Source: Mesorhizobium sp. B2-3-12
Lineage (GTDB): Bacteria > Pseudomonadota > Alphaproteobacteria > Rhizobiales > Rhizobiaceae
Assembly (NCBI RefSeq): GCF_006442205.1
Contig: NZ_VFVR01000013.1
Span: forward strand, 1-64,000
Reading direction: 5' to 3'
Length of the DNA: 64,000 bases
Positions 9,006 through 17,005 of the stretch are shown here, piece by piece. The notes below the pieces were generated by a model. It searched no databases. It was given only the letters and a program-made list of their open reading frames with translations, and was not told the origin of the DNA. The translations under genes were made by a program, and so were the position numbers. The first letter of the stretch is position 1, and each line of letters starts with the position of its first letter.

Positions 9006-10115
9006 CATCGCTGCCACGGCTCCCGTCGTCATCGGCCGATCGCTCTGGGGCGATGCGTGGGCGCGCCTCAAGGCCAACCGCGCCGCCATGTTCAGCCTCT
9101 ACTACCTCGTTCTGATCGGTGTCGTCAGCGTCTTTGGCCCCTGGTTCGTTCCGCATCAATACACGACCATCTATGCCGACTATGTGCGCATGCCGCCAAG
9201 CCTGTCGGCCTATCCGAAGCCCGACATGATCGAGACGGCGCTCACCGAGGCGATCAAACGCATGCGGGTCGACATCAAGGAGTGGCACCAGGAGGGGAGC
9301 CAGGTGTTCGTCACGGTCAAGTCGACCAAGCCGATCGACGACCGCAACATCCGCTACCTCGACCGTTCCGATGCCTTCGACGACACCAAGATCGAGAACA
9401 AGTCGCCCGACGGCCTCGAGGTGACGATGAGCGCGTCGGTCAAACAGCAGTATTTCCTGTTCGGCACCGACAACACCGGCCGTGATCTCTTGTCGCGCAC
9501 GCTGATGGCCGGGCGCATCTCGCTGGCCATCGGCTTGCTTGCCGGAGTTGTTGCGGTGGTGATTGGCGTGATCTATGGCGCCGCCGCAGGCTTTTCCGGC
9601 GGCAAGGTCGACGAGGTGATGATGCGCATCGTCGACGTACTCTATTCCTTGCCGTTCATCTTCTTCGTCATAATGCTGGTGGTGTTCTTCGGCCGTAATT
9701 TCGTGCTGATGTTCCTGGCGGTCGGCGCCGTGCTATGGCTCGACATGGCCCGCATCGTGCGCGGCCAGGCGCTGTCGATCCGCCGCCAAGAATATGTCCA
9801 GGCGGCGGAAGCCATGGGCATCGGCCAACGCGGCATCCTGATCCGCCATGTCATCCCCAACCTGCTTGGGCCGGTGGTGATCTACATGACGTTGCTGGTA
9901 CCGCAGGTCATCATCCTGGAGAGCTTCCTGTCGTTCCTCGGCCTCGGCATCCAGGAGCCGATGACCAGCTGGGGCGTGCTGATCTCCGTCGGCGCCAAGA
10001 ACATCGGCACCGCCAACTGGCTGCTCCTGTTCCCCGCCTTCTTCCTGGTCTCGACGCTGTTTGCCCTGAACTTCGTCGGCGACGGCCTGCGCGACGCGCT
10101 TGACCCAAGGGATCG

Positions 10116-10119
<4 letters not shown>
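8998..10119 (+). CDS. oppC: Oligopeptide ABC transporter permease OppC, with long periplasmic insert
   Basis: Permease of 373 residues, longer than the usual ~300 of OppC. After the first helix (about residues 31-50) there is an insert of roughly 100 residues (52-150, from YADYVRMPPSLSAYPKP to VTMSASVKQQYFLFG) before the FGTDNTGRDLLSR motif. The EAA loop EYVQAAEAMGIGQRGILIRH and the remaining helices are normal. The extra domain should face the periplasm and may contact the binding protein; I recall similar inserts in other rhizobial OppC proteins. The stop overlaps the GTG start of the ATPase gene. Confidence 0.92.
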
Positions 10120-11756
<1,637 letters not shown>

Positions 11757-11784
11757 TAAGCCACTGCAGCTGAGGCCTGTTCGC

Positions 11785-12129
11785 TCAGCCCGCCGAACTC
11801 GCGCACTTGCGTGCGCGGGCCGCGAAAAGGGCATCCTGTTGTTGCTTCAACCGGTCGATCCTGGCCGTTTCGCGGTAGGCGACAGCGGCCTTGACGCGCG
11901 ATCCGCCAAGCAGCCAGCGCGGCACGCTGGTGTTGGCGACCTTGCCGCGGGTGACCGCGGTTTGCGAGATGTCGCGGGCGCTGCTTCCCACGGCACTGTT
12001 GAGTTCGGTACAACTCATGCTCTGGTATTTGGCCGGATCGGCCGTTCCGCCGATCGTTGCGCATCCGCCAACCAGAAACATCACAGCCAGAAGAACCGGT
12101 GCCGAGCCTGCCGTTGAGATCAAATTCAT
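11785..12129 (-). CDS. Small predicted lipoprotein, unknown function
   Basis: Protein of 114 residues with a hydrophobic N terminus and a lipobox LVGGC at Cys23, so probably a membrane-anchored lipoprotein. The mature part (YQSMSCTELNSAVGSSARD, then many Lys/Arg/Gln) ends in KCASSAG and has two further Cys. It resembles short rhizobial lipoproteins with an SMSCxxL motif, but no function is known to me. ATG 12129 places the lipobox at a normal distance; an upstream in-frame start adds 11 residues that do not look like a signal. Convergent with oppDF, 28 bases apart. Confidence 0.65.
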   Translation of the reverse strand: MNLISTAGSAPVLLAVMFLVGGCATIGGTADPAKYQSMSCTELNSAVGSSARDISQTAVTRGKVANTSVPRWLLGGSRVKAAVAYRETARIDRLKQQQDALFAARARKCASSAG

Positions 12130-12236
12130 GTCCGCGTCCGGTTCGCCGTCTTGCCGGCTCATCGATCAACCTAGCGCCGATGCCCGTTTCGTCAAAGTCT
12201 GTCCGGCCGGCCAGTGCTCGCGTGCCGCACTGGTTG

Positions 12237-12288
12237 TCGGCCCGGAATGTCATCGGCCCGGAGTGTAATCGGCCCGGAGTGTAATCGG
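12237..12288. repeat. Tandem 16-bp repeat, three and a quarter copies
   Basis: Unit TCGGCCCGGAGTGTAA occurs at 12253-12268 and 12269-12284 exactly. A first copy at 12237-12252 differs at two positions (A for G, C for A). A partial TCGG follows at 12285. The array lies between the lipoprotein gene and the 3' end of the next minus-strand gene, in non-coding sequence. Confidence 0.8.
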
Positions 12289-12294
12289 AAAGTC

Positions 12295-12735
12295 TTACGC
12301 TGCTTCGGCGGCCAATTCGGTCATGAGGGCGCCACCGCCGAGCACCATCTGGGCAACGTCGGTCGCGTTGTCATCGACATCGGCCGTCACCAGGACAACC
12401 CCTTCGTCGAGGCTCCGGTCGTCGGGCCTTCCGGTGGTCGCGACCCAGGCTCCGAGCGACCCACCCAGCACGCAGCCGCAGAACCCCATGGCCAGGGCCA
12501 TTGCCGATAGGCCGATTGGGAAAGAATGGATGTCGTAAATCGCATAAGCGCCCAGGCACGCCAACAGCCCGGCGGCGGCACCAAGGATGACACAAGGAGA
12601 CTTCAGGACACCGATCTCGTCCCGGTAGGGCCCGATGACAGCGATCTGTACGCGGGGAACCCCGGCCGCGAAGAGGTCGCCGGCGACCCGCGCCGCTTCG
12701 GCATGGGATTCAAAAAGCCTGCTGATCTTCGGCAT
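12295..12735 (-). CDS. Small membrane protein, stress-protein-like
   Basis: Protein of 146 residues. The N terminus (ISRLFESHAEAARVAGDL, then VQIAVIGP) looks like the alpha/beta start of general-stress proteins of the YflT kind. Two Gly/Ala-rich hydrophobic segments follow (about 49-66 and 73-97) and then an acidic end (VLVTADVDDNATDVAQMVL). The layout of a small soluble domain flanking a glycine-rich membrane hairpin suggests an envelope stress protein. Family assignment is weak. One base separates its start from the stop of the upstream gene, so they form an operon. Confidence 0.6.
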   Translation of the reverse strand: MPKISRLFESHAEAARVAGDLFAAGVPRVQIAVIGPYRDEIGVLKSPCVILGAAAGLLACLGAYAIYDIHSFPIGLSAMALAMGFCGCVLGGSLGAWVATTGRPDDRSLDEGVVLVTADVDDNATDVAQMVLGGGALMTELAAEAA

Positions 12736-12736
12736 A

Positions 12737-12970
12737 TCACTCAGGGCGTGGTTTGTCAGTCAGCGTGTCGATAACGAAGGATGCGGCGATCAGATCGTCG
12801 CCATCAATTCGGCCTTGACCGTCTTCCATGACGGCCGCGACCTTTTGGAAGATCTTGATGTCGCCCTCGGTGATCCGCGCCTCCCGCATCTTGCTCCTGA
12901 GGTCGGCCACACGCAGCCGCAAGGCATGGGAAATTGCATCGTCACGGTTGGAGATTGTGATCATCATCAT
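12737..12970 (-). CDS. Short hypothetical protein
   Basis: About 77 residues, charged and helical-looking (DDAISHALRLRVADLRSKMR, KIFQKVAAVMEDGQGRID), no membrane segment or signal. I do not recognise the family. It is credible mainly because it ends one base before the next gene on the same strand. A GTG at 12994 would add eight residues; the run of three ATG codons at 12970-12962 makes the exact start uncertain. Confidence 0.5.
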   Translation of the reverse strand: MMMITISNRDDAISHALRLRVADLRSKMREARITEGDIKIFQKVAAVMEDGQGRIDGDDLIAASFVIDTLTDKPRPE

Positions 12971-13163
12971 CTTCGCTTTGTTCGGATATCCCACGCCAAC
13001 CAGCCAAACCTGCAGCGCCGACGATCGTTCCAGGGCTGGGCTTCGGTCCGATGGGCCTAGGACCTAGGTCTGACGCTCAAACGCAATGGTCTTGCCAGGA
13101 ACGGAGCCCGGAACACGTGCTGTCCGCCGTCGTTGGTCCTCTGCGATTTGTGGGAGGAAGCCG

Positions 13164-13256
13164 ATGGAGAAGAGTGTTGGTCAGGCGCGCTGGTTGCTCG
13201 CACCGATCTTCGCGATGGCCATCACTTTCATGGTGGCCGGAATAGTCCTCGGCTGA
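13164..13256 (+). CDS. Thirty-residue membrane peptide
   Basis: Short open frame with a good ribosome site (GGGAGGAAG, 3 bases before ATG 13164) and a stop followed 43 bases later by a strong intrinsic terminator. It encodes a basic/polar start (MEKSVGQAR) and one hydrophobic helix (WLLAPIFAMAITFMVAGIVL), i.e. a single-pass micro-protein. Function unknown. The combination of ribosome site, single clean helix and dedicated terminator is the argument that it is real. Confidence 0.6.
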   Translation: MEKSVGQARWLLAPIFAMAITFMVAGIVLG

Positions 13257-13299
13257 TTTCCTTGCCCATCGGCGCAGCCCAGTCCATTCCTGCGCCGAT

Positions 13300-13344
13300 A
13301 GGGTTCGCCCGCTGCTCCAGGTGGCGGGCGAACCCTGATTTTTT
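13300..13344 (+). terminator. Rho-independent terminator
   Basis: A 13-bp perfect stem (AGGGTTCGCCCGC at 13300-13312, its complement at 13324-13336), an 11-base loop, then a run of six T at 13339-13344. It terminates the transcript of the 30-residue peptide gene. Confidence 0.85.
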
Positions 13345-13483
13345 GGCGCGGCCCCAGGCTAGCGTCGGTCAACACGAACGCATGACGCCGAGAAGCGCTC
13401 GCGCCGACTTTTTCCATGATGGGAGGGTGTTTTAGCTGCGGCCAATAACGCCAAAGCATTCGCGTGGAAGGTGCATGCTAGGG

Positions 13484-13526
13484 GAAAAGCTATCTGGTGG
13501 CCAGGCATGATGCCGGGCCACCAGAT
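13484..13526 (-). terminator. Terminator after the His-rich gene
   Basis: An 11-bp perfect stem (ATCTGGTGGCC at 13492-13502, complement at 13516-13526) lies just after the stop of the minus-strand His-rich gene. On that strand it is followed by AGCTTTTCCCC, a short T run. Confidence 0.6.
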
Positions 13527-13531
13527 GACAA

Positions 13532-13837
13532 TCAGTAACCGCCGTTTTCAATCACGACCGGGTGGTGGTGACGATGGGTGGAGACGGAACCAGTCACGAC
13601 CACGGCATCCCGATTATGCCGATAATGATGATGCCGATAATGATGCCGGCGGCCATGGTCGTAGAACGCGACCGTCCCGTGGTGACGGTGATGCAGGCGC
13701 TGGCCTTCCTCATTGATGACCCTGACGTTGTGGTGGTGCCGATGATGGGTCCTGATGACGACGTCAGCCTCGGCTGCCGAAGCCAACGCGGGCAATCCCA
13801 TCGAAAGCGCCAAAGCGCACATGACCATTGTTTTCAT
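13532..13837 (-). CDS. Secreted histidine-rich protein
   Basis: Precursor of 101 residues. Residues 1-24 are a Sec signal (MKTMVMCALALSMGLPALAS), probably cleaved after ASA. The mature part of about 77 residues has 20 His, mostly in HHRHHH-like runs, plus Arg and Tyr. ATG 13837 is preceded by GGAG with correct spacing; longer in-frame starts lack this. The His content suggests periplasmic binding of Ni, Zn, Cu or Co, but no metal gene is adjacent and the family is not known to me. Confidence 0.7.
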   Translation of the reverse strand: MKTMVMCALALSMGLPALASAAEADVVIRTHHRHHHNVRVINEEGQRLHHRHHGTVAFYDHGRRHHYRHHHYRHNRDAVVVTGSVSTHRHHHPVVIENGGY

Positions 13838-14145
13838 TGCAAGTTCTCCACATGCTTTCATTAGCCCTTCGTCGGATACAACTGCTGCTGATCTCTTTGG
13901 TTCCGGGGGCGGAGGCAGCCGGGACGCAGGCAATCGAAAGGCTGGCTGTCGTGCCGCAAGGATTGGGAAGAGGGGGTCTCCCGCCTCGCCGTCTGCATGG
14001 ACGCGGAACATTAGGCCAGCCTAACAGTTCTTCCCGCGGCAGACATCACGGTTTGGTGTCCGCTGAAGATCAGCAGGCAAAGGCTGGTCGGCCCGCGTCC
14101 TCCGCCAGAGGCGCGGGCTTCACCGGGCAACAAGGAGTAAAGATT
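13838..14145. other. Divergent intergenic region
   Basis: About 310 bases between the His-rich gene and the 24-residue peptide gene. I see no convincing gene. It must hold the promoters for both directions, but no clear -35/-10 pair stands out. Confidence 0.4.
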
Positions 14146-14220
14146 ATGAACAACATCATTTGGCTCGTGGGAGCGGTGGTCGTCGTCATAGCGGTATTGA
14201 GCTTTTTCGGCTTGCGCTAG
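14146..14220 (+). CDS. Twenty-four-residue membrane peptide
   Basis: MNNIIWLVGAVVVVIAVLSF and four more residues (FGLR), preceded by AAGGAGT at ideal spacing. It is a single hydrophobic helix ending in a conserved-looking SFFGLR. I recall near-identical tiny proteins in other Rhizobiales, usually called hypothetical. Function unknown; presumably inner membrane. It lies immediately left of the tRNA-Pro fragment that bounds the islet. Confidence 0.65.
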   Translation: MNNIIWLVGAVVVVIAVLSFFGLR

Positions 14221-14319
14221 GCGCCTGCAAAGCGGCCGCGGCGAACCACCGCACTTGACCGGCACAATGTGGCTTCGCGGCGGCCTCTGCTCAAGAGCAA
14301 TGCCCACACATTGTTTTTA

Positions 14320-14395
14320 TGGTCGGAGCGGCAGGATTTGAACCCGCGACCCCCTCATCCCGAACGGATGGTGGTCCTGCTATTCTTGGCCTCCG
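14320..14395 (-). pseudogene. tRNA-Pro 3'-half copy (probable attachment-site scar)
   Basis: Positions 14320-14366 match the 3' half of the intact tRNA-Pro at 16729-16775 in 44 of 47 bases: CCA end, acceptor 3' strand, T arm and anticodon loop TTCGGGA. The remaining bases to 14395 keep only CGGAG of the acceptor 5' strand and cannot form a proper D arm or anticodon stem. It is therefore not a working tRNA. The same-strand duplication from anticodon loop to 3' end is what integrases leave as attL/attR. Confidence 0.75.
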
Positions 14396-14431
14396 TTTTT
14401 GGCTAGCGCCCGAACTTGTGGTCGGAGGCGG

Positions 14432-14460
14432 TTGACAAGCTCCGCAAGTGCAAGCAATTT
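14432..14460 (+). promoter_or_regulatory. Possible promoter for peptide A
   Basis: TTGACA at 14432-14437, a 17-base spacer, then CAATTT at 14455-14460. The -35 element is perfect and the -10 weak. It lies about 30 bases before the peptide A start. Confidence 0.4.
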
Positions 14461-14488
14461 TCCGCCAGGGTAAAGCGAAGAGCATACT

Positions 14489-14599
14489 GTGAAGAAGATC
14501 TATGAGAAGCCAGCGCTGATCAAGCGCGAACGACTTTCGTTTGTGACGGCCGGACCCGGTGCATCGCTACCGCCGCCGCCACCCCCGCCAGTTCCCTGA
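14489..14599 (+). CDS. RiPP-precursor-like peptide A
   Basis: GTG-started 36-residue peptide. The first 21 residues (MKKIYEKPALIKRERLSFVT plus A) carry the motif KKxYxKPxLxKRExL shared with peptides B and C. YxxPxL is the leader core recognised by the RRE domain in lasso-peptide biosynthesis, and VTAG resembles the Thr(-2)/Gly(+1) cleavage site. The remaining GPGASLPPPPPPPVP would be the core. It has seven consecutive prolines and no Asp/Glu, so it cannot close a lasso ring. A TTGACA box lies upstream and a weak terminator downstream. Function inferred from the motif only. Confidence 0.6.
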   Translation: MKKIYEKPALIKRERLSFVTAGPGASLPPPPPPPVP

Positions 14600-14637
14600 C
14601 CGGCGAATGGTGACCGGCGAAATGGTTTAAAGCCCGC

Positions 14638-14661
14638 TTGGCTCATGCAGCCGGTTTTTTT
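14638..14661 (+). terminator. Weak terminator after peptide A
   Basis: GGCT-CATGC-AGCC stem (14640-14652) extendable by two G-U pairs, followed by seven T. AAAGCCCGC just upstream (14629-14637) is the same stem arm used in the two strong terminators of this cluster, so it may be a decayed copy. Confidence 0.45.
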
Positions 14662-14752
14662 GCTTCCGTCGGGAACCCATTCCATCGGCCCAAGTTCATT
14701 CTCCAGCGCCCCGGATAGAGGCGCGGGAGAGTTGTTCGAACAGCTTTCAAAG

Positions 14753-14787
14753 AAAGCCCGCCACCGTCCCCTCAGTGGCGGGCTTTT
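14753..14787 (+). terminator. Rho-independent terminator upstream of peptide B
   Basis: A perfect 12-bp stem (AAAGCCCGCCAC at 14753-14764, complement 14775-14786), a 10-base loop, then TTTT. It separates the peptide A unit from the peptide B/C unit. Confidence 0.85.
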
Positions 14788-14794
14788 CGTTGGC

Positions 14795-14823
14795 TTGACA
14801 ATGGTCGGGCCTACACGGCAGTT
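14795..14823 (+). promoter_or_regulatory. Possible promoter for peptides B and C
   Basis: CTTGACA with TTGACA at 14795-14800, right after the terminator and about 55 bases before the peptide B start. The -10 at 17-base spacing (GCAGTT) is poor. The same box precedes peptide A. Confidence 0.35.
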
Positions 14824-14854
14824 TCTGCCCTTGAGGGGCAACCGGGGGATTCCC

Positions 14855-14953
14855 ATGAAGAAGACATATGTGAAGCCAGAACTGCTGAAGCGCGAATGTT
14901 TAGGCAGCATCGCAGCCCAGCTGGCCCCTATATCGAATTCAATCAAAGAGTGA
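14855..14953 (+). CDS. RiPP-precursor-like peptide B
   Basis: 32-residue peptide starting MKKTYVKPELLKRECLGS, with ribosome site GGGGGA at good spacing. It keeps every position of the shared leader motif (K2, K3, Y5, K7, P8, L10, K12-R13-E14, L16). The C-terminal part (IAAQLAPISNSIKE) is unrelated to the other two. It has one Cys (15), inside the leader. The next peptide starts 8 bases after this stop, so B and C form an operon. Confidence 0.6.
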   Translation: MKKTYVKPELLKRECLGSIAAQLAPISNSIKE

Positions 14954-14961
14954 GCTGAGCG

Positions 14962-15060
14962 ATGAAGAAGATCTATCAGAAGCCGGAACTCACCAAGCGC
15001 GAGAAGCTGTCAAGCGTTGTGGCCCTAACACTTTCTCCGCCTTCAGGCCCCACCGGCTAA
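14962..15060 (+). CDS. RiPP-precursor-like peptide C
   Basis: 32-residue peptide starting MKKIYQKPELTKREKLSS, sharing the leader motif with A and B. The tail (VVALTLSPPSGPTG) is Pro/Ser/Thr-rich, lacks Asp/Glu and Cys, and differs from both siblings. Second gene of the B-C operon, closed by a strong terminator 20 bases after the stop. The conserved leader with divergent tails fits a RiPP precursor family, but no maturation enzymes for lasso formation are nearby. Confidence 0.6.
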   Translation: MKKIYQKPELTKREKLSSVVALTLSPPSGPTG

Positions 15061-15080
15061 GGGTTCAGCATAATACCATC

Positions 15081-15112
15081 AAAGCCCGCTGGCGCGTGCC
15101 CGCGGGCTTTTT
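15081..15112 (+). terminator. Rho-independent terminator after peptide C
   Basis: AAAGCCCGC (15081-15089) pairs with GCGGGCTTT (15102-15110) across a 12-base loop and is followed by more T. The stem arm is the same as in the terminator at 14753. Confidence 0.85.
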
Positions 15113-15142
15113 GTTGCCGCCACTTGTTCCGCACGCGACAGC

Positions 15143-15754
15143 TCAGTTTCGTATACCTGTCGCGACGGCCCATGCCGTCTCCGAGTTCGGTTTTCGAACC
15201 TCCGTCTCGCTGAACCCCACACCTTCCAGAGCAGCTATGATCTCGTCCGGTTCACGTGGGGTGAAGATATCTGCTGGCATGTTCATCCGGTCCATGTGCG
15301 CCTTGGGAAGGAAGCCCAAAACGATCCGCCCGCCAGGCCTGAGAACGCGTGCCAACTCAGCGGATCCGGCTTTCAGGCTTTGCCAGAAGTAAACTGTGTG
15401 GACGCTGAGGGCTTTGTCGAATGTCGCATCCGGCAAGGGCAGATTTTCAACCGTCCCGACGTGAAACTCGGCGCGTCGGGCGCGCACCGCAACGGCAAAC
15501 CGCCGAGTGGCGGCGCTCACCACGTCGGGGGAGCGATCAACACCGCAGACGAATGCGGCGCCACCGACAAGGCGCGGCACTGCCGGACCGCCGCCGAAAC
15601 CGACTTCCAGCACTCGATCCTCAGGAACCAGCTGCAATTGATCGAGAGCGTAGCTGTTCAGCCGGGCGTTGCCCCGGTTCATGCCAGCGCGGATGAGCCA
15701 GCCGGCGATACCGGCCGGCCAAGAAAGCTGTTTTGCTATGAACCTTGGCGCCAT
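15143..15754 (-). CDS. Class I SAM-dependent methyltransferase
   Basis: Protein of 203 residues with the Methyltransf_11/25 fold: motif I VLEVGFGGGPAV, acidic loop CGVDRSPDVV, motif II-III region FHVGTVENLPLPDATFDKAL and ARVLRPGGRIVLGF. Small-molecule or peptide substrate unknown. ATG 15754 (MAPRFIAKQLSWP) is preceded by GGGAAATGAG; a longer start adds 17 residues. It is convergent with the peptide operon and could be a tailoring enzyme for those peptides, but this rests only on proximity within the islet. A standalone housekeeping methyltransferase is equally possible. Confidence 0.85.
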   Translation of the reverse strand: MAPRFIAKQLSWPAGIAGWLIRAGMNRGNARLNSYALDQLQLVPEDRVLEVGFGGGPAVPRLVGGAAFVCGVDRSPDVVSAATRRFAVAVRARRAEFHVGTVENLPLPDATFDKALSVHTVYFWQSLKAGSAELARVLRPGGRIVLGFLPKAHMDRMNMPADIFTPREPDEIIAALEGVGFSETEVRKPNSETAWAVATGIRN

Positions 15755-16375
15755 CTCATTTCCCAACCCTTGCCAATCATACGGCGGTTCGCAGGCTGTG
15801 AGCAACCGTGAGCCGCTGGCTGGCCAGCGGGCTTTTCACATCGTCCGATCCGGAACAATTGGGACTAACATTTGTTATAGGCCTATGGAAAAGGTCGCTC
15901 CTCCCGAACCGATACCGGACAGCATTCTCCTCGCCGCCGCACGATTGCAGGCGGCTCTCCAAACACGATCCGGCCACGATCAAAAGCGGAGTGAAGGAGG
16001 CCGACGCAGTGCCTGAGAGCTACCGCGCCGGCCAGGCGACCCACAGGCCCGCCACAAGGTAGATGAGGGCGGCCGTCACGCGATGGCTCGGTAGATTCGC
16101 TCTCTCGCCGCGCAGGGCGTACATTGCTTGGTCGCCCGTGAGATTTACCGGCAATCGGACGTTTGGCAAAAAGGGCGCCCGACGGAACAAGACGAGCGCG
16201 TGCTCGAGAGCTTAATCGAACATCTGAGATCCGCGCAGGCCGCCCTCCGGCGGCTGGAGAATCGATAGCCACCGCCTTGTGGCATCACTCTCGCGGCAAG
16301 ACCTCAGTCCGACTCGCCTGGCCTGAATTAATCGTATTATCCTTGGCGTCGGCTTATTCGTCAGGGAGGGTTCCC
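15755..16375. other. Apparently non-coding stretch of the islet
   Basis: About 620 bases with only short overlapping frames rich in Arg, Ser and Pro in several directions. None has a credible ribosome site or recognisable domain. It may be decayed mobile DNA. Confidence 0.5.
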
Positions 16376-16714
16376 ATGGGCAGTATGAAGCGCGTCCTTC
16401 CGCCTGGCCTCACTACGCAAGAGCTGATTTGCGCTGTTCTTCCTGACTGGCGCGACGGCGACATTATTTCCATTGGTCAGACTATTGAGGAGCTTCGCGC
16501 ACGCGCGCCCAGTTGCCCCGATACCGACGAGGCTCTTACGGCGGCTATCGTGAAATTGGCCACTGGCAGAGCTATGGCAGTCAGCTTCGATCGGCGAGAG
16601 CATCTAGCCCCGCATTACGCTGAGACAAGAAGGGATCTTGGAGACCAGGATCAAGCTCGCCTCATTAGGTACTGTGGGGAAATCCGAGGGGTATCGGGAG
16701 AAGCAAATACCTGA
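16376..16714 (+). CDS. Hypothetical protein of the islet
   Basis: 112 residues from ATG 16376, which has a strong site (AGGGAGGG). An in-frame start further upstream would add an Arg-rich part with no ribosome site. The sequence (TTQELICAVLPDWRDGDIIS, EELRARAPSCPDTDEALTAA, DRREHLAPHYAETRRDLGDQ) is soluble and charged; I do not recognise it. It ends 14 bases before the tRNA-Pro 3' end. Its wording does not resemble excisionases or relaxases. Confidence 0.6.
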   Translation: MGSMKRVLPPGLTTQELICAVLPDWRDGDIISIGQTIEELRARAPSCPDTDEALTAAIVKLATGRAMAVSFDRREHLAPHYAETRRDLGDQDQARLIRYCGEIRGVSGEANT

Positions 16715-16728
16715 GTATTTGACTTGGC

Positions 16729-16805
16729 TGGTCGGAGTGGCAGGATTTGAACCTGCGACCCCCTCGTCCCGAACGAGGTGCGCTACCAGGCTGCGCTACA
16801 CTCCG
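16729..16805 (-). tRNA. tRNA-Pro, anticodon CGG
   Basis: 77 bases with encoded CCA. The acceptor CGGAGTG pairs with CACTCCG, the D arm contains AGCCTGGT, the anticodon stem CCTCG/CGAGG encloses TTCGGGA (anticodon CGG), and the T arm contains GGTTCAAATCC. All stems pair. A 3'-half copy lies at 14320 in the same orientation. Confidence 0.95.
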
Positions 16806-17005
16806 TGACCAGACGGCGGGCTTATAGCCGCCACACCTCATTCCTGCAAGCGGCAATGGCAGCACTTCTGTCGCATTTCGCCCGCTTTCGTCGGGCATTG
16901 CCGCAAAGCTTGGTTTTCCAACCTGGGATAAACGCGGCCTAAAGCCTTGTGTGCTAAGCCGCTGCCTCGATAGATCGTATTTGCGCCGCCTGGAGCTCTC
17001 AAATC

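Larger units (their letters stand above)
14320..16775. mobile_element. Candidate tRNA-Pro-bounded islet, about 2.4 kb
   Basis: The intact tRNA-Pro (minus strand) has its 3' end facing lower coordinates, and a second copy of its 3' half lies 2.4 kb further that way in the same orientation. This is the geometry expected after integration at a tRNA 3' end. The interval holds three related small peptides, a methyltransferase, an unknown ORF and about 600 bases of apparently non-coding sequence. No integrase or excisionase is present, so it would be a remnant or an element moved in trans. Confidence 0.5.

Noticed and set aside
12237..12288. CRISPR array
   Set aside because: Units are directly adjacent with no spacers and only 16 bases long; no cas genes are present.
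13181..13459. Minus-strand frame of 92 codons
   Set aside because: It runs through the terminator at 13300-13344 and the better-supported small peptide gene, and has no ribosome site.
14320..14395. Second functional tRNA-Pro
   Set aside because: The 5' half does not form a D arm or an anticodon stem, and two acceptor pairs fail; only the 3' half is conserved.
14489..15060. True lasso peptide cluster
   Set aside because: The leader motif fits, but the tails of A and C lack Asp/Glu for a macrolactam, and no B or C biosynthetic proteins are present in the window.
15883..16272. Minus-strand frame of 129 codons in the islet
   Set aside because: Arg/Pro-rich wording without domains, no ribosome site, overlaps several equally weak frames.
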